The notes under the pieces were generated by a model. That model saw nothing but the letters and a program-made list of their open reading frames with translations. It did no database searches and was not told the DNA's origin. Source: Cellulomonas sp. APG4 (GTDB taxonomy: Bacteria > Actinomycetota > Actinomycetes > Actinomycetales > Cellulomonadaceae). Taken from it: a stretch of DNA of 64,000 nt. Below, piece by piece: positions 25,959-36,525 of the stretch (positions within the stretch are counted from its first letter, which is position 1; each line of letters begins with the position of its first letter). The translations under genes were made by a program, and so were the position numbers. Where the stretch lies: assembly GCF_009996735.1 (NCBI RefSeq), contig NZ_JAACYI010000003.1, positions 178,895 through 242,894 of the forward strand. The letters are read 5' to 3'.

Positions 25959-25983
25959 GGGTGTGCTCCTGGGGTGGGTGCGG

Positions 25984-26006
25984 GTCCGCACGTGGCTCGT
26001 GCGGAC
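25984..26006 (-). promoter_or_regulatory. Hairpin in the glyS 5' leader
   Basis: A 9-bp perfect stem (GTCCGCACG / CGTGCGGAC) with a 5-nt loop, between the TAGCCT box and the glyS ribosome binding site. I cannot recognise a T-box: the specifier and antiterminator T-box sequence are not visible. Its role is uncertain. Confidence 0.35.
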
Positions 26007-26038
26007 GGGACGGGCGCTGTGGGCGCGCAGGTCCGCCC

Positions 26039-26044
26039 AGGCTA
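26039..26044 (-). promoter_or_regulatory. Putative -10 box of glyS
   Basis: Minus-strand TAGCCT about 80 nt before the glyS start. This would give a leader of roughly 75 nt holding the hairpin at 25984-26006. Confidence 0.4.
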
Positions 26045-26079
26045 CCCGGGGCCGTCGTCGTCGCGCCCCGGCCTGCAGT

Positions 26080-26109
26080 TTGACAACCGTTCTCACTCGA
26101 CTTGAGAAT
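26080..26109 (+). promoter_or_regulatory. Promoter of znuACB-zur
   Basis: A consensus -35 TTGACA (26080-26085), an 18-bp spacer and the -10 GAGAAT (26104-26109). The start of transcription should fall at about 26116-26117, that is at the ATG of znuA, so the mRNA is probably leaderless. Both core boxes lie inside the two Zur-like dyads. Confidence 0.6.
26081..26095. promoter_or_regulatory. Zur box 1
   Basis: TGACAACCGTTCTCA fits the actinobacterial Zur pattern TGANAANNNTTNTCA. It covers the znuA -35 box. With zinc bound, Zur would block RNA polymerase here. Confidence 0.7.
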
Positions 26110-26117
26110 GATGCTCA
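26103..26117. promoter_or_regulatory. Zur box 2
   Basis: TGAGAATGATGCTCA keeps the TGANAATNAT...TCA core of the Zur consensus. It covers the -10 box and reaches the first base of the chosen znuA ATG. Two boxes 22 bp apart suggest two Zur dimers on one promoter. Confidence 0.65.
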
Positions 26118-27133
26118 TGAAGCGTCGCCCCCTCGCTCTCGCCGTCACGTCCGTCCTGCTGCTCGCCGGTTGCGCGGGCACGGGCTCGGGCGGGGACGAC
26201 GGCGCCGACGGCACCGTCGAGGTGCTCGCCTCGTTCTACCCCCTCGTCCACCTCGCCGAGCAGGTGGGCGGCGACGCGGTCACGGTCGCGTCCCTCACGC
26301 CCGCGGGCGGCGAACCGCACGACGTCGAGCTCTCACCTCGCCAGGTGCGCGAGGTGGGCGAGGCGGATCTCGTGCTCGTGCTCGGGGGCTTCCAGCCCGC
26401 GGTCGACGACGCCGTCGAGGCCCGCTCACCCGCGCACGTCGTGGACGCCGCGCAGACCGAGGCCGTCGCGGCGCACATGGCGGGCGACGAGCCCGCGGAC
26501 GAGGACGAGCACGCGGGTGAGGAGGAGCACGCCGCGGACGGCGACGAGCACGCCGGTGAGGAGGAGCACGCCGAGGACGCGCACGCCGAGGAGGGCGACG
26601 AGCACGCCCACGACCACGGCGGCGACCCGCACTTCTGGCTCGACCCGACGCTGCTCGCGGCCGTGGGCCTCGACCTCGCCGCCGAGCTGGGCGAGGCCGA
26701 TCCCGACCACGCCGCGGACTACCTGACGCGGGCCGAGGAGTTCGCGGCCCAGATGGACGAACTCGACGCCGAGCTCGAGGCGGGTCTCGCCGACTGCGAG
26801 CGCCCCACGATCGTCGCGGCCCACGAGGCCTACGGGTTCCTCGCCGAGCGGTACGGCCTCGAGCAGGTCGGGATCTCGGGGCTCGACCCCGAGGCCGAGC
26901 CCTCCCCCGCGCGCCTCCGCGAGATCCGCGAGGTCGTCGAGAGCAACGGCGTGACGACCATCTTCACCGAGACCCTCGTCGACCCGAAGGTGGCCGAGAC
27001 GCTCGCGGCGGACCTCGGGATCACCACGGCGCTGCTCGACCCGGTCGAGACCCAGGTGGACGAGGACACGGACTACCGTGGAGCCATGCTGAACAACCTG
27101 GCGGCGCTGCGCGAGGGCCTCGGGTGCCGCTGA
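26117..27133 (+). CDS. znuA: Zinc-binding lipoprotein ZnuA
   Basis: 338 residues from ATG 26117; the in-frame ATGs at 26108 and 26111 fall inside the -10/Zur box and are unlikely to be transcribed. Lipobox LLAGC with Cys19. Zinc ligands: His in GGEPHDVELSP, His in DPHFWLDP, His in IVAAHEAYGFLAERYGL, and the acidic residue in TETLVDPKVAETLA. A long acidic His loop (about residues 125-175) contains two copies of DEHAGEEEHA and ends DEHAHDHGG; such loops bind or sense zinc in cluster 9 proteins. It delivers zinc to ZnuB. Confidence 0.93.
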   Translation: MKRRPLALAVTSVLLLAGCAGTGSGGDDGADGTVEVLASFYPLVHLAEQVGGDAVTVASLTPAGGEPHDVELSPRQVREVGEADLVLVLGGFQPAVDDAVEARSPAHVVDAAQTEAVAAHMAGDEPADEDEHAGEEEHAADGDEHAGEEEHAEDAHAEEGDEHAHDHGGDPHFWLDPTLLAAVGLDLAAELGEADPDHAADYLTRAEEFAAQMDELDAELEAGLADCERPTIVAAHEAYGFLAERYGLEQVGISGLDPEAEPSPARLREIREVVESNGVTTIFTETLVDPKVAETLAADLGITTALLDPVETQVDEDTDYRGAMLNNLAALREGLGCR

Positions 27134-27912
27134 CGCCGGTGATCGCGGCGTCGGGCGTCCGGGTGACGCTCGGCGGCTCGACCATCCTCTGGGACGTCGA
27201 CCTCACGGTCGGCCAGAGCGAGGTGGTCGCGCTCCTCGGCGCGAACGGCTCGGGCAAGTCGACCCTCGTGCGCGCCGTCGTCGGCGCCGTCCCGCTCGAC
27301 CGGGGGCGCGTCGAGCTGTTCGGCTCGCCGCTGGGCCCGCAGGTGCCCTGGGAGCGGGTGGGCTACGTGCCGCAGCGCGTGAGCGCGGGCGGCGGGGTGC
27401 CTGCGACCGCGTGCGAGGTCGTCGTGTCCGGCACGCTGCACGGCAGGCGTGTGCTGCCGCCACGCGGTGCCCGGGCCCGTGCCCGCGCGGCCCTCGAGCA
27501 GGTCGGTCTGGGCGACCGCGTCGACCAGCCGGTCCGCGAGATGTCCGGCGGGCAGCAGCAGCGCGTGCTGATCGCGCGCGCGCTCGTGCGCCGCCCGGAC
27601 CTGCTGCTCCTCGACGAGCCGGTCGCGGGCGTCGACGTGGCCTCGCAGCGCACGTTCGCGGACGTCCTGACCGACCTCGTGGACCACGGCACCACGGTGC
27701 TCGTCGTGCTGCACGAGCTGGGTGCGCTCGCTCCCCTCGTCCAGCGTGCCGTCGTCCTGCGCCACGGCAGCGTGGTGCACGACGGCGCGCCCCCGGCCCC
27801 CGCACCCGAGCACGCCGGCCCCGACCACGTGCACCTGCACCCGCACGACGGCGACGAGGCCGGGCCGGCCGAGGCGCCCGGCCTCTCGACCACCCTGGGG
27901 TGGGAGCGATGA
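27124..27912 (+). CDS. znuC: Zinc ABC transporter ATPase ZnuC
   Basis: 262 residues. Walker A GANGSGKST, Q-loop YVPQR, signature MSGGQQQRV, Walker B LLLLDEP and the H-loop VVLHE are all intact. The C-terminal about 35 residues are a His/Pro/Asp-rich tail (DHVHLHPHDGDE) not needed for catalysis; it could bind zinc and feed back on transport (inference). The GTG start lies 10 bases inside znuA and the end overlaps znuB by 4, so the three are coupled. Confidence 0.92.
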   Translation: MPLTPVIAASGVRVTLGGSTILWDVDLTVGQSEVVALLGANGSGKSTLVRAVVGAVPLDRGRVELFGSPLGPQVPWERVGYVPQRVSAGGGVPATACEVVVSGTLHGRRVLPPRGARARARAALEQVGLGDRVDQPVREMSGGQQQRVLIARALVRRPDLLLLDEPVAGVDVASQRTFADVLTDLVDHGTTVLVVLHELGALAPLVQRAVVLRHGSVVHDGAPPAPAPEHAGPDHVHLHPHDGDEAGPAEAPGLSTTLGWER

Positions 27913-28829
27913 GTGCGTGGGAGGAGCTGCTGGGCATGCTCACGGACCCGCTGATGCAGCGCGCGCTGGTCGCGGCGCTGCTCGTGGGCCTCGCGGCGCC
28001 GGTCATCGGCACCTACCTGGTGCAGCGCAAGCTGTCGCTGCTCGGCGACGGCATCGGCCACGTCGCCCTCACGGGCGTCGCGCTGGGCTGGCTCGTCGGC
28101 AACGTCATGGGCCTGGTGCCCGACGACGCCCTCGCGATCCCCGGTGCCGTGGTCGCGGCCCTCGCGGGCGCTGTGGCGATCGAGCTGGTGCGCGAGCGCG
28201 GCCGCACCAGCGGGGACGTCGCGCTCGCCCTGCTCTTCTACGGCGGCATCGCGGGTGGCGTCCTGCTCATCTCCGTCGCCGGCGGCACCAACGCCAACCT
28301 CATGGGCTACCTCTTCGGCTCGATCTCGACCGTGACCTCGACCGACCTCGGGCTCACCGTGGTGCTGTCCGTGCTCGTGCTCGTGGTGGGCGTGGGCCTG
28401 CGCACGGCGCTCTTCGCGGTCTCGCACGACGAGGAGTTCGCGCGCGCCGCGGGCCTTCCCGTGCGGGCGCTCAACATCGCGATCGCGGTGATCGCCGCGC
28501 TCACGGTGACGGTCGCGATGCGCGTGGTCGGGCTGCTGCTCGTGAGCGCACTGATGATCGTGCCGGTCGCGATCGCGCAGCTCACCACGTCGTCCTTCCG
28601 CCGCACCATGGCCACCGCGATGGTGATCGGCGTGGTCGTGTGCACCGTCGGGCTGTCCGTCACGTACTGGCAGGACGTCCCGCCCGGCGCGACCATCGTC
28701 GTGCTCGCCATCGGGCTCTACGCGGTGGTCTCGCTCGGAGCGGCCGTGCGCACCCGGCTGCGGCGTGAGCACCGTGACCCCCACCCGCAGGTGCCCGACG
28801 ACGTCGAGCTGGCCCGTAGGCTGACCTGA
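27909..28829 (+). CDS. znuB: Zinc ABC transporter permease ZnuB
   Basis: 306 residues with about eight or nine membrane helices and the ABC-3 family features APVIGTYLVQRKLSLLGDGI and MRVVGLLLVSALMIVPVAIA. It forms the channel through which ZnuA passes zinc into the cell. The start ATG is within the end of znuC (ATGA), and the stop overlaps the start of zur by one base (TGATG). Confidence 0.93.
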   Translation: MSAWEELLGMLTDPLMQRALVAALLVGLAAPVIGTYLVQRKLSLLGDGIGHVALTGVALGWLVGNVMGLVPDDALAIPGAVVAALAGAVAIELVRERGRTSGDVALALLFYGGIAGGVLLISVAGGTNANLMGYLFGSISTVTSTDLGLTVVLSVLVLVVGVGLRTALFAVSHDEEFARAAGLPVRALNIAIAVIAALTVTVAMRVVGLLLVSALMIVPVAIAQLTTSSFRRTMATAMVIGVVVCTVGLSVTYWQDVPPGATIVVLAIGLYAVVSLGAAVRTRLRREHRDPHPQVPDDVELARRLT

Positions 28830-29227
28830 TGCAGCGCATGACGAGGCAGCGCTCCGCCGTGACGGAGGTGCTCGCCGACACCGACGACTTCCGCAGCGCC
28901 CAGCAGCTCCACGAGACGCTGCGCTCGAGGGGCCACGGGATCGGCCTGGCAACCGTCTACCGCACGCTGCAGTCGCTCGCCGACGGCGGCGAGGTCGACG
29001 TGCTGCGCACCACGGACGGTGAGGCCGTGTACCGCCGCTGCGCGCGACGCGAGCACCACCACCACCTCATCTGCCGCGGATGCGGCGCGACCGTCGAGAT
29101 CGAGGGCCCGGGCGTCGAGGCCTGGGCGGCACAGGTGGGCGCGGCGCACGGCTTCGAGGACATCGAGCACGTGGTCGAGCTCTGGGGCACGTGCGCGCGG
29201 TGCGCGGCCCGCGCGGCCCACCCCTGA
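28829..29227 (+). CDS. zur: Zinc uptake regulator Zur (Fur family)
   Basis: 132 residues. A winged helix with GHGIGLATVYRTLQSLADGG as the recognition helix region. Metal sites: RREHHHHLICRGCG supplies the His cluster and the first CxxC, and GTCARCA the second CxxC for the structural zinc. Co-transcription with znuACB and the two Zur-like dyads before znuA identify it as the zinc-specific member rather than iron Fur. It would repress its own operon when zinc is plentiful. Confidence 0.9.
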   Translation: MQRMTRQRSAVTEVLADTDDFRSAQQLHETLRSRGHGIGLATVYRTLQSLADGGEVDVLRTTDGEAVYRRCARREHHHHLICRGCGATVEIEGPGVEAWAAQVGAAHGFEDIEHVVELWGTCARCAARAAHP

Positions 29228-29751
29228 TGCCCTCGTGGATGGACGGCTGGCCCTGGCTCGCCGTCTACCTCTTCTTCCTCGCAGGCGCCTTCATGCGCTC
29301 GCAGGCGCTCTACTGGCTCGGCCGCGGCGTCGCGGCCGGCGTGCTGCGCACCCGCTGGGGTGACCGCCTCGACGCGCCCCAGGTCCACCGCGCGGTCGCG
29401 ACGATCGAGCGCTGGGGCATGCCCGTGGTGCCGCTCGCCTTCCTGACCGTCGGCTTCCAGTCCGCCGTCTTCAGCGCGGCGGGCCTGGTGCGCGTGCACT
29501 GGCTGCGGTTCACCCTCTGGTCGGTGCCCGGCGCGCTCGTCTGGGCGGCGATCTGGGGCGGGGGCGGACTGGCCGCCGTCGCCGGCGGGCTCGCCCTCGC
29601 CGCGACGAACCCGTGGCTCGCGGGCACCGTCGGCCTCGCGCTCGCCGCACTTGTCGTGCTGGTGGTGCTGCGCGCCCGACGGCGACGCGAGGAGCGCGCG
29701 GGTGCCGACAGGCTCGCGCACGCCGGTCAGGAGCCCGTCGACCAGCCCTAG
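29227..29751 (+). CDS. Small VTT/DedA-like membrane protein
   Basis: 174 residues with about four membrane helices. GFQSAVFSAAGLVRVHWLRFTL followed by SVPGALVWAAIWG resembles the conserved core of VTT/DedA (SNARE-associated) proteins. The charged tail is Arg/Glu-rich. Its start overlaps the zur stop by one base (TGATG), so it is the fifth gene of the zinc operon. DedA-type proteins affect lipid and proton homeostasis; a link to zinc is suggested only by position. The family call is moderate. Confidence 0.6.
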   Translation: MPSWMDGWPWLAVYLFFLAGAFMRSQALYWLGRGVAAGVLRTRWGDRLDAPQVHRAVATIERWGMPVVPLAFLTVGFQSAVFSAAGLVRVHWLRFTLWSVPGALVWAAIWGGGGLAAVAGGLALAATNPWLAGTVGLALAALVVLVVLRARRRREERAGADRLAHAGQEPVDQP

Positions 29752-29753
29752 CC

Positions 29754-30107
29754 CTACCCGGCCTGCGACACGCAGAACTGGTTGCCCTCGGGGTCGCTCA
29801 GCACGACCCAGGTGAAGCCGGGTGTCTCGTGCCGCGCGACCTCGAGCGCGCCCTCGCCCAGCAGGCGGTCCACCTCGAGGTCGCGGTCCGGGGCGATCAG
29901 GTCCAGGTGCACCCGGTTCTTGCCGGGCGTGGGCTCGGCGACCTGCTGGAACGCGAGCGTCGGGCCGCCGTCCGGCCCGGGCGCGACCATGACGAACCAG
30001 CCGTCGTGATCGGCCTGGATCTCGCCGCCCGTCTGCCGCGCCCACCAGTCGGCGAGCGAGCGGGCGTCACGGCAGTCGAAGGTCACCATCGCAGCGCGCA
30101 TCGTCAT
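29754..30107 (-). CDS. VOC-family (glyoxalase/bleomycin-resistance fold) protein
   Basis: 117 residues, one paired beta-alpha-beta-beta-beta unit of the vicinal oxygen chelate fold: MVTFDCRDARSLADWWARQTG, VHLDLIAPDRDLEVDRLL and WVVLSDPEGNQFCV, the usual C-terminal signature with a Glu ligand. The substrate is unknown. It converges with the VTT-like gene 2 bp away. The ATG is 6 nt after a TAACGT box. Confidence 0.8.
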   Translation of the reverse strand: MTMRAAMVTFDCRDARSLADWWARQTGGEIQADHDGWFVMVAPGPDGGPTLAFQQVAEPTPGKNRVHLDLIAPDRDLEVDRLLGEGALEVARHETPGFTWVVLSDPEGNQFCVSQAG

Positions 30108-30113
30108 GCCGCG

Positions 30114-30119
30114 ACGTTA
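30114..30119 (-). promoter_or_regulatory. -10 box of the VOC gene, leaderless type
   Basis: Minus-strand TAACGT, then CGCGGC, then ATG at 30107. Confidence 0.5.
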
Positions 30120-30127
30120 CCCGCGAC

Positions 30128-30946
30128 TCAGGCCGTCGGCGTGTCGACGGCACCGCCGTAGCGCCGGTCGCGGCGCGCGAACGTCTCGACCGCACGCCAC
30201 AGGTGACGACGGTCGACGTCCGGCCAGTACTCGTCGAGGAACACGAGCTCGGCGTACGCGGCCTGCCAGATCATGAAGTTCGAGATGCGCTGCTCGCCCG
30301 AGGTACGCAGGAAGAGGTCGACGTCGGGCAGGTCGGGCTCGTCGAGGTGGCGCGCGACCGTCCGCTCGTCGACGCGCGAGGGGTCGAGGCGCCCCGCTGC
30401 GGCCTCGAGGGCGATCGCGCGTGCCGCGTCGGCGACCTCGGCCCGTCCGCCGTAGTTCACGCACATCGTGAGCGTGCAGACGTCGTTCTCGCGGGTCAGC
30501 TCCTCGGCCGTCTCGAGCTCGGTGATCACGGACCGCCACAGCCGCGGCCGGCGCCCCGCCCAGCGCACCCGGACGCCCCAGTCGTGCATGACGTCGCGTC
30601 TGCGTCGCAGCACGTCACGGTTGAAGCCCATGAGGAAGCGCACCTCCTCGGGTGAGCGCTTCCAGTTCTCCGTCGAGAACGCGTAGGCCGACACGTGGCG
30701 CACGCCCACCTCGATCGCCCCTGCGACGACGTCGAGCAGCGCGGCCTCGCCCGCCTGGTGCCCGGCCGTGCGCGGCAGGCCGCGCGCGTTGGCCCACCTG
30801 CCGTTGCCGTCCATGACGATCGCGACGTGGTTCGGGACCAGCTCCCGCGGGATCTGGGGGGCCCGCGCGCCCGAGGGGTGCGGTGGTGGCGGGACGACGG
30901 GCCCGCGCGTCGGTGCGCCGGACCGCTCGCGCGGGCTGCGCGCCAT
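30128..30946 (-). CDS. uppS: Isoprenyl diphosphate synthase (undecaprenyl/decaprenyl type, UppS)
   Basis: 272 residues, cis-prenyltransferase. [20 protein letters not shown] carries the catalytic Asp and the pyrophosphate-binding loop; [17 protein letters not shown] and [19 protein letters not shown] are the other conserved regions. It makes the C50-C55 lipid carrier for cell wall synthesis. The first about 35 residues are Pro/Arg-rich. The ATG overlaps the recO stop by one base (TGATG). Actinobacteria often have two such enzymes, so the exact chain length is open. Confidence 0.93.
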   Translation of the reverse strand: MARSPRERSGAPTRGPVVPPPPHPSGARAPQIPRELVPNHVAIVMDGNGRWANARGLPRTAGHQAGEAALLDVVAGAIEVGVRHVSAYAFSTENWKRSPEEVRFLMGFNRDVLRRRRDVMHDWGVRVRWAGRRPRLWRSVITELETAEELTRENDVCTLTMCVNYGGRAEVADAARAIALEAAAGRLDPSRVDERTVARHLDEPDLPDVDLFLRTSGEQRISNFMIWQAAYAELVFLDEYWPDVDRRHLWRAVETFARRDRRYGGAVDTPTA

Positions 30947-31677
30947 CAGACGCGCTCGACCATCGGGAGGGAGCGCAGGCTGCGCTCGAGGTGGAACTGG
31001 AGGAATGCCGCGACCAGCCCGTTGGCCTCGCGGCGGTGACGCTCGGCGCTCGCGTCGGCCACGGGCCAGTCGCCCGTGAGCAGCGCCGCGAGCAGTGCGA
31101 AGGTCTCCGGGGCGGGCGACGCGGCGCCCGGGGGCCGGCACGGGGCGCACACCGCGCCACCCGACGCGACGGCGAACGCACTGTGCGGGCCCTCGGTGCC
31201 GCAGCGGGCGCACTCGGTGAACGACGGTGCCCAGCCGGCCACCGCGAGCGCGCGGAGCAGGTACGAGTCGAGCACCAGGCCCGGAGCGTGGGCGCGCTCG
31301 GCGAGTGCCCGCACCGCACCCACGAGCAGCAGGAACTGCTGCGTCGCGGGCTCGCGCTCGTCCGCGACCAGCCGGTCGGCGGTCTCGAGCATCGCCGTCC
31401 CCGTGGTGTACAGGCCGTAGTCGGCGCCCAGCTGCCGCCCGTACGGTGCGATCGTCTCGACCTGCGTCACCACGTCGAGGCTGCGACCGGTGTACAGCTG
31501 GACGTCGATCACCATGAAGGGCTCGAGCCGCGAGCCGAACCTCGACGACGTGCGCCGCACACCCTTGCCGACCGCGCGCACCTTGCCGTGGTGCCGGGTC
31601 AGGAGGGTCAGGATGCGGTCGGCCTCCCCCAGCTTCTGGGTGCGCAGGACGATCGCCTCGTCGCGGTACAGGCTCAC
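30946..31677 (-). CDS. recO: DNA repair protein RecO
   Basis: 243 residues from GTG 31677. The N-terminal OB fold has [20 protein letters not shown] and [20 protein letters not shown], the helical C-terminal part a zinc site (CARCG...CAPC). It loads RecA on SSB-coated DNA with RecR in the RecF pathway. It is coupled to uppS downstream, as in most actinobacteria. Longer readings upstream of 31677 cross the rsgA promoter region and are shadow. Confidence 0.92.
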   Translation of the reverse strand: MSLYRDEAIVLRTQKLGEADRILTLLTRHHGKVRAVGKGVRRTSSRFGSRLEPFMVIDVQLYTGRSLDVVTQVETIAPYGRQLGADYGLYTTGTAMLETADRLVADEREPATQQFLLLVGAVRALAERAHAPGLVLDSYLLRALAVAGWAPSFTECARCGTEGPHSAFAVASGGAVCAPCRPPGAASPAPETFALLAALLTGDWPVADASAERHRREANGLVAAFLQFHLERSLRSLPMVERV

Positions 31678-31806
31678 CGGCCCATCATCCCCCACCCGGC
31701 CCGGCACGCCGCGCCGACAGACCGGTGGGATGCGTGACGCGGGGCGTCGCCGCACGCGGCGCAAATCCCGTGCCCCGGCGGGACGTGCGGCGTACGGTCC
31801 CGCGAC

Positions 31807-32967
31807 ATGCACGACGTCTCCCCCGCACCCTCGCCCGCCGGCGCCCGCGGACCCCACCAGGCTCTCCTCGGGCTCGGCTGGGACGACGCCTGGTCCGCGG
31901 CCTTCGCCCGGCACCTCGCCGCGCTCGACGACGCCCACCTCGCCCGTGGCCCTGCCGTCGGCCGCGTGTGCCGCGCCGACCTGCGCGCGAGCGACGTGCT
32001 GCTCCCGACGGCCCACGGCCTCGAGGTCGTCAGCACCGAGTGGGCGCCCTCGCTGCGCGCCGCGGCGACGCACGACCCGACGGCCCTGCCGGCGGCGGGC
32101 GACTGGGTCGTGGTGAGCGCACGCACGCGCGCACGCACCGAGCACCAGCTCGACGTCGTGCTGCCGCGACGCACCACCGTGGTGCGGGCGCAGGTGGGTG
32201 GCACGTCCCACGGGCAGGTGCTCGCGGCCAACGCCGACGTCGCGGCCGTGGTCGAGGGCATGGTGCCCGACCTCGACCCGGCGCGCGTCGAGCGCCTGCT
32301 CGCGCTCGCCTGGTCGAGCGGCGCGCAGCCCGTGGTCGTGCTCACCAAGGCCGACCTCGCACCGCACCCGGAGGCCCTCGTCCGCGAGGTCCGCGGCCTC
32401 GCCCCGGGCGTCGAGGTGCTCGCGGTGGCGACGACGCGCGACGAGGGCCTCGGCCCGCTGCGCGGGCACCTCGCGGACGGCGCCACGATCGCGCTGCTCG
32501 GAGCCTCGGGGGTGGGCAAGTCGACCCTGCTCAACGCGCTCGTCGCGCCCGGGGGCGGGGGGCCCATGGCCACCCGAGCCCTGGGAGCGGAGAACAAGGG
32601 CCGGCACACCACCGTGACCCGCGAGCTGCACCCCGGGCCGGCCGGGGGTGCCGTGCTCGACACCCCCGGCCTGCGCACGATCGGTCTCGACGCCGGCACA
32701 CGTCTGGAAGCGGTGTTCCCCGAGGTGGACGAGCTCGCGCGCCGCTGCCGATTCGGCGACTGCGAGCACCGCACGGAACCCGGGTGCGCGGTGCTCGCAG
32801 CGGTCGAGGCGGGCGACCTGCCCGGGCGTCGGCTCGAGAGCTGGCGCAAGCTCGGGCGCGAGCAGGCCTACCAGGCGATGCGCACCGACCGTCGGCTCGC
32901 CGCCGAGCACCGCGCGCGGTGGAAGGCCGTCGCGCAGCAGCAGCGCCGCAGCCCCAAGCGCCGGTGA
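31807..32967 (+). CDS. rsgA: Ribosome small subunit-dependent GTPase RsgA
   Basis: 386 residues, a circularly permuted GTPase: G4 VVLTKADLA precedes G1 [13 protein letters not shown] and G3 LDTPG. An N-terminal OB domain (residues about 40-130) precedes it. The C-terminal zinc knuckle is [14 protein letters not shown]. It acts as a late checkpoint of 30S maturation. It converges with leuA, only 3 bp between the stop codons. A TACGGT box lies at 31793-31798, 8 nt before the ATG. Confidence 0.93.
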   Translation: MHDVSPAPSPAGARGPHQALLGLGWDDAWSAAFARHLAALDDAHLARGPAVGRVCRADLRASDVLLPTAHGLEVVSTEWAPSLRAAATHDPTALPAAGDWVVVSARTRARTEHQLDVVLPRRTTVVRAQVGGTSHGQVLAANADVAAVVEGMVPDLDPARVERLLALAWSSGAQPVVVLTKADLAPHPEALVREVRGLAPGVEVLAVATTRDEGLGPLRGHLADGATIALLGASGVGKSTLLNALVAPGGGGPMATRALGAENKGRHTTVTRELHPGPAGGAVLDTPGLRTIGLDAGTRLEAVFPEVDELARRCRFGDCEHRTEPGCAVLAAVEAGDLPGRRLESWRKLGREQAYQAMRTDRRLAAEHRARWKAVAQQQRRSPKRR

Positions 32968-32970
32968 CCC

Positions 32971-34918
<1,948 letters not shown>

Positions 34919-34981
34919 GCGCACCCGGCCACTGTAGCGCGTGGTGCCAGGGAGGCCACGGCGGCGTCTCACGACACCGGG

Positions 34982-36475
34982 TCACCACAGGGTGGGGAAG
35001 ACCCCGAAGTACGCGAGCAGCAGGAGCAGGAGGCTCGAGCCGCCCACGGCCGACGCGAGGGTCCACTCCCCCGCGACCGTCCGGGCGGCGGCCGGGACTC
35101 CCCGGCGACGGCCGTCGACCATCCGGTAGACCAGCACCACGCCGGCGACCACGCTCGCGAGCCCGAGCAGCCGCACGGCGAACCAACCCCCCTGGACCAC
35201 GACGGCGTTGGTCCGATAGTTCTGCGCCATGTTCGCGACGACCAGCAGGTAGACCACGAGCAGCACGAGCGTCGCGACGCATCCCGCCGCCATCGTCACG
35301 AGCGGCGCGCGCACGCCGTCCGCGAGGCTCGGTACGTGACGGTGGCGGGCGCGCCGGACGACCCACAGGACGGGCCCGACGAGGAGCGCGAGCAGGGCGG
35401 CGGCGAGACCGGCGACCAGCAGGTCCCCCTCGGCGTACCACCGGGGACGGTCGACCGGGTCCGCCGAGAAGCGCTGGTACGGCTCCGCACCGGCCACCTG
35501 GGGATCAGCCGTCGCGGTCGCCGGCAGGCCCTGGATCCACGCCGCGAGGTCGCGCGCGAACTCGGGGACCAGCGTGCGGTCCACCTTGATCCCGTGGTCG
35601 GCACCCTCGTAGTAGCGGACCGTCAGCGCGGGGTTGCCCGCGACCTCGAGGTCCCGCATGAGCTGCAGAGCGCCCTGGACGGTGGGCATCGCGGCGTCTC
35701 CCGTTCCGTACGCGAGGAACGTCGGCTGCCGCATGCGCTGCTGGAACGCCTGGACGTCGAAGCTCGCGTACGCGAACCCGCCGCCCGGGAAGTCCATGCC
35801 GACGACGCGTGGGATGAGCGGGAGCAGGTCCTCGGGCACCCCCGTGTTGCGCAGGTAGGAGTCCACCGCGAACGCCGCCTGCTGACGCGGTGGCACCACC
35901 GGCGCGGCCACGAGCACGACGAAGTCCACGGCGGGGTTGTCCGCAGCCATCACCGGGACGATCCACGAACCCTCGCTCTCGCCGTAGACACCCACGCGCT
36001 CGGGGTCGACACCCGGCAACCCCCGCAGCACCGCGAGGCTGCGCAGGTAGTCGTTCGCCATCGCGGTGTAGTCGCGGTCCCGTGTCGAGTACGTGTCGAG
36101 ACGCTTGTTCGGCACCATCGTGACGACACCGGCCGACGCGAGCGCCTCCGCCTGGGCGCGGAAGGCCTCCTCGAACCGGCCGGTGCCGGCGCCGTGGACG
36201 AAGACCACCGCCGGGCGCAGCCCCTCGGCCCCCACGGGCTCGGACAGCTGGGCCTCGACCTCGTGCCCGATCAGGTCGACCGTCACGACCGATCGCACCA
36301 CCTCGTACGTCCCGACCGGGTCGGTGCCCTCTGCACCCCCCACGCGCGTGTCGGGGCTCGCGACCTCGATCGTCTCGGTCATCGGCACCGGGTCCCAGCC
36401 CGGACCTGCGACGACACCGAGCACGCCGAGGGCCAGCGCGGCTACGGCGCTGGTGAGGGCGATCCGGTACCGCAC
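34982..36475 (-). CDS. Alpha/beta hydrolase with C-terminal membrane domain
   Basis: 497 residues. N-terminal membrane helix or signal (YRIALTSAVAALALGVLGVVAG), then an alpha/beta hydrolase with oxyanion loop VFVHGAGTGRFEE, nucleophile elbow VGVYGESEGSW (Ser), an acidic residue around YGTGDAAMPT and His in YEGADHGIKVD. From about residue 350 come four membrane helices with short loops. The catalytic domain would sit outside the membrane. Substrate is unknown; an esterase or dienelactone-hydrolase-like role is possible. The GTG start has TAGACT 6 nt upstream, the best leaderless promoter in the window. Confidence 0.75.
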   Translation of the reverse strand: MRYRIALTSAVAALALGVLGVVAGPGWDPVPMTETIEVASPDTRVGGAEGTDPVGTYEVVRSVVTVDLIGHEVEAQLSEPVGAEGLRPAVVFVHGAGTGRFEEAFRAQAEALASAGVVTMVPNKRLDTYSTRDRDYTAMANDYLRSLAVLRGLPGVDPERVGVYGESEGSWIVPVMAADNPAVDFVVLVAAPVVPPRQQAAFAVDSYLRNTGVPEDLLPLIPRVVGMDFPGGGFAYASFDVQAFQQRMRQPTFLAYGTGDAAMPTVQGALQLMRDLEVAGNPALTVRYYEGADHGIKVDRTLVPEFARDLAAWIQGLPATATADPQVAGAEPYQRFSADPVDRPRWYAEGDLLVAGLAAALLALLVGPVLWVVRRARHRHVPSLADGVRAPLVTMAAGCVATLVLLVVYLLVVANMAQNYRTNAVVVQGGWFAVRLLGLASVVAGVVLVYRMVDGRRRGVPAAARTVAGEWTLASAVGGSSLLLLLLAYFGVFPTLW

Positions 36476-36481
36476 CCGGGG

Positions 36482-36487
36482 AGTCTA
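36482..36487 (-). promoter_or_regulatory. -10 box of the membrane hydrolase gene, leaderless type
   Basis: Minus-strand TAGACT, then CCCCGG, then GTG at 36475. Confidence 0.55.
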
Positions 36488-36525
36488 GTCAGTGCCGACG
36501 ACGGGCCCGACGACGCCGGGCACGC

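Noticed and set aside
25959..26080. T-box riboswitch before glyS
   Set aside because: A hairpin is present, but no T-box sequence or Gly specifier loop can be seen.
26108..26116. Upstream ATG codons as znuA start
   Set aside because: They lie in the -10/Zur box, so they would not be in the mRNA if the inferred start of transcription is right.
30946..32910. A 654-residue extension of RecO
   Set aside because: RecO homology begins at GTG 31677; the upstream part is antisense to rsgA.
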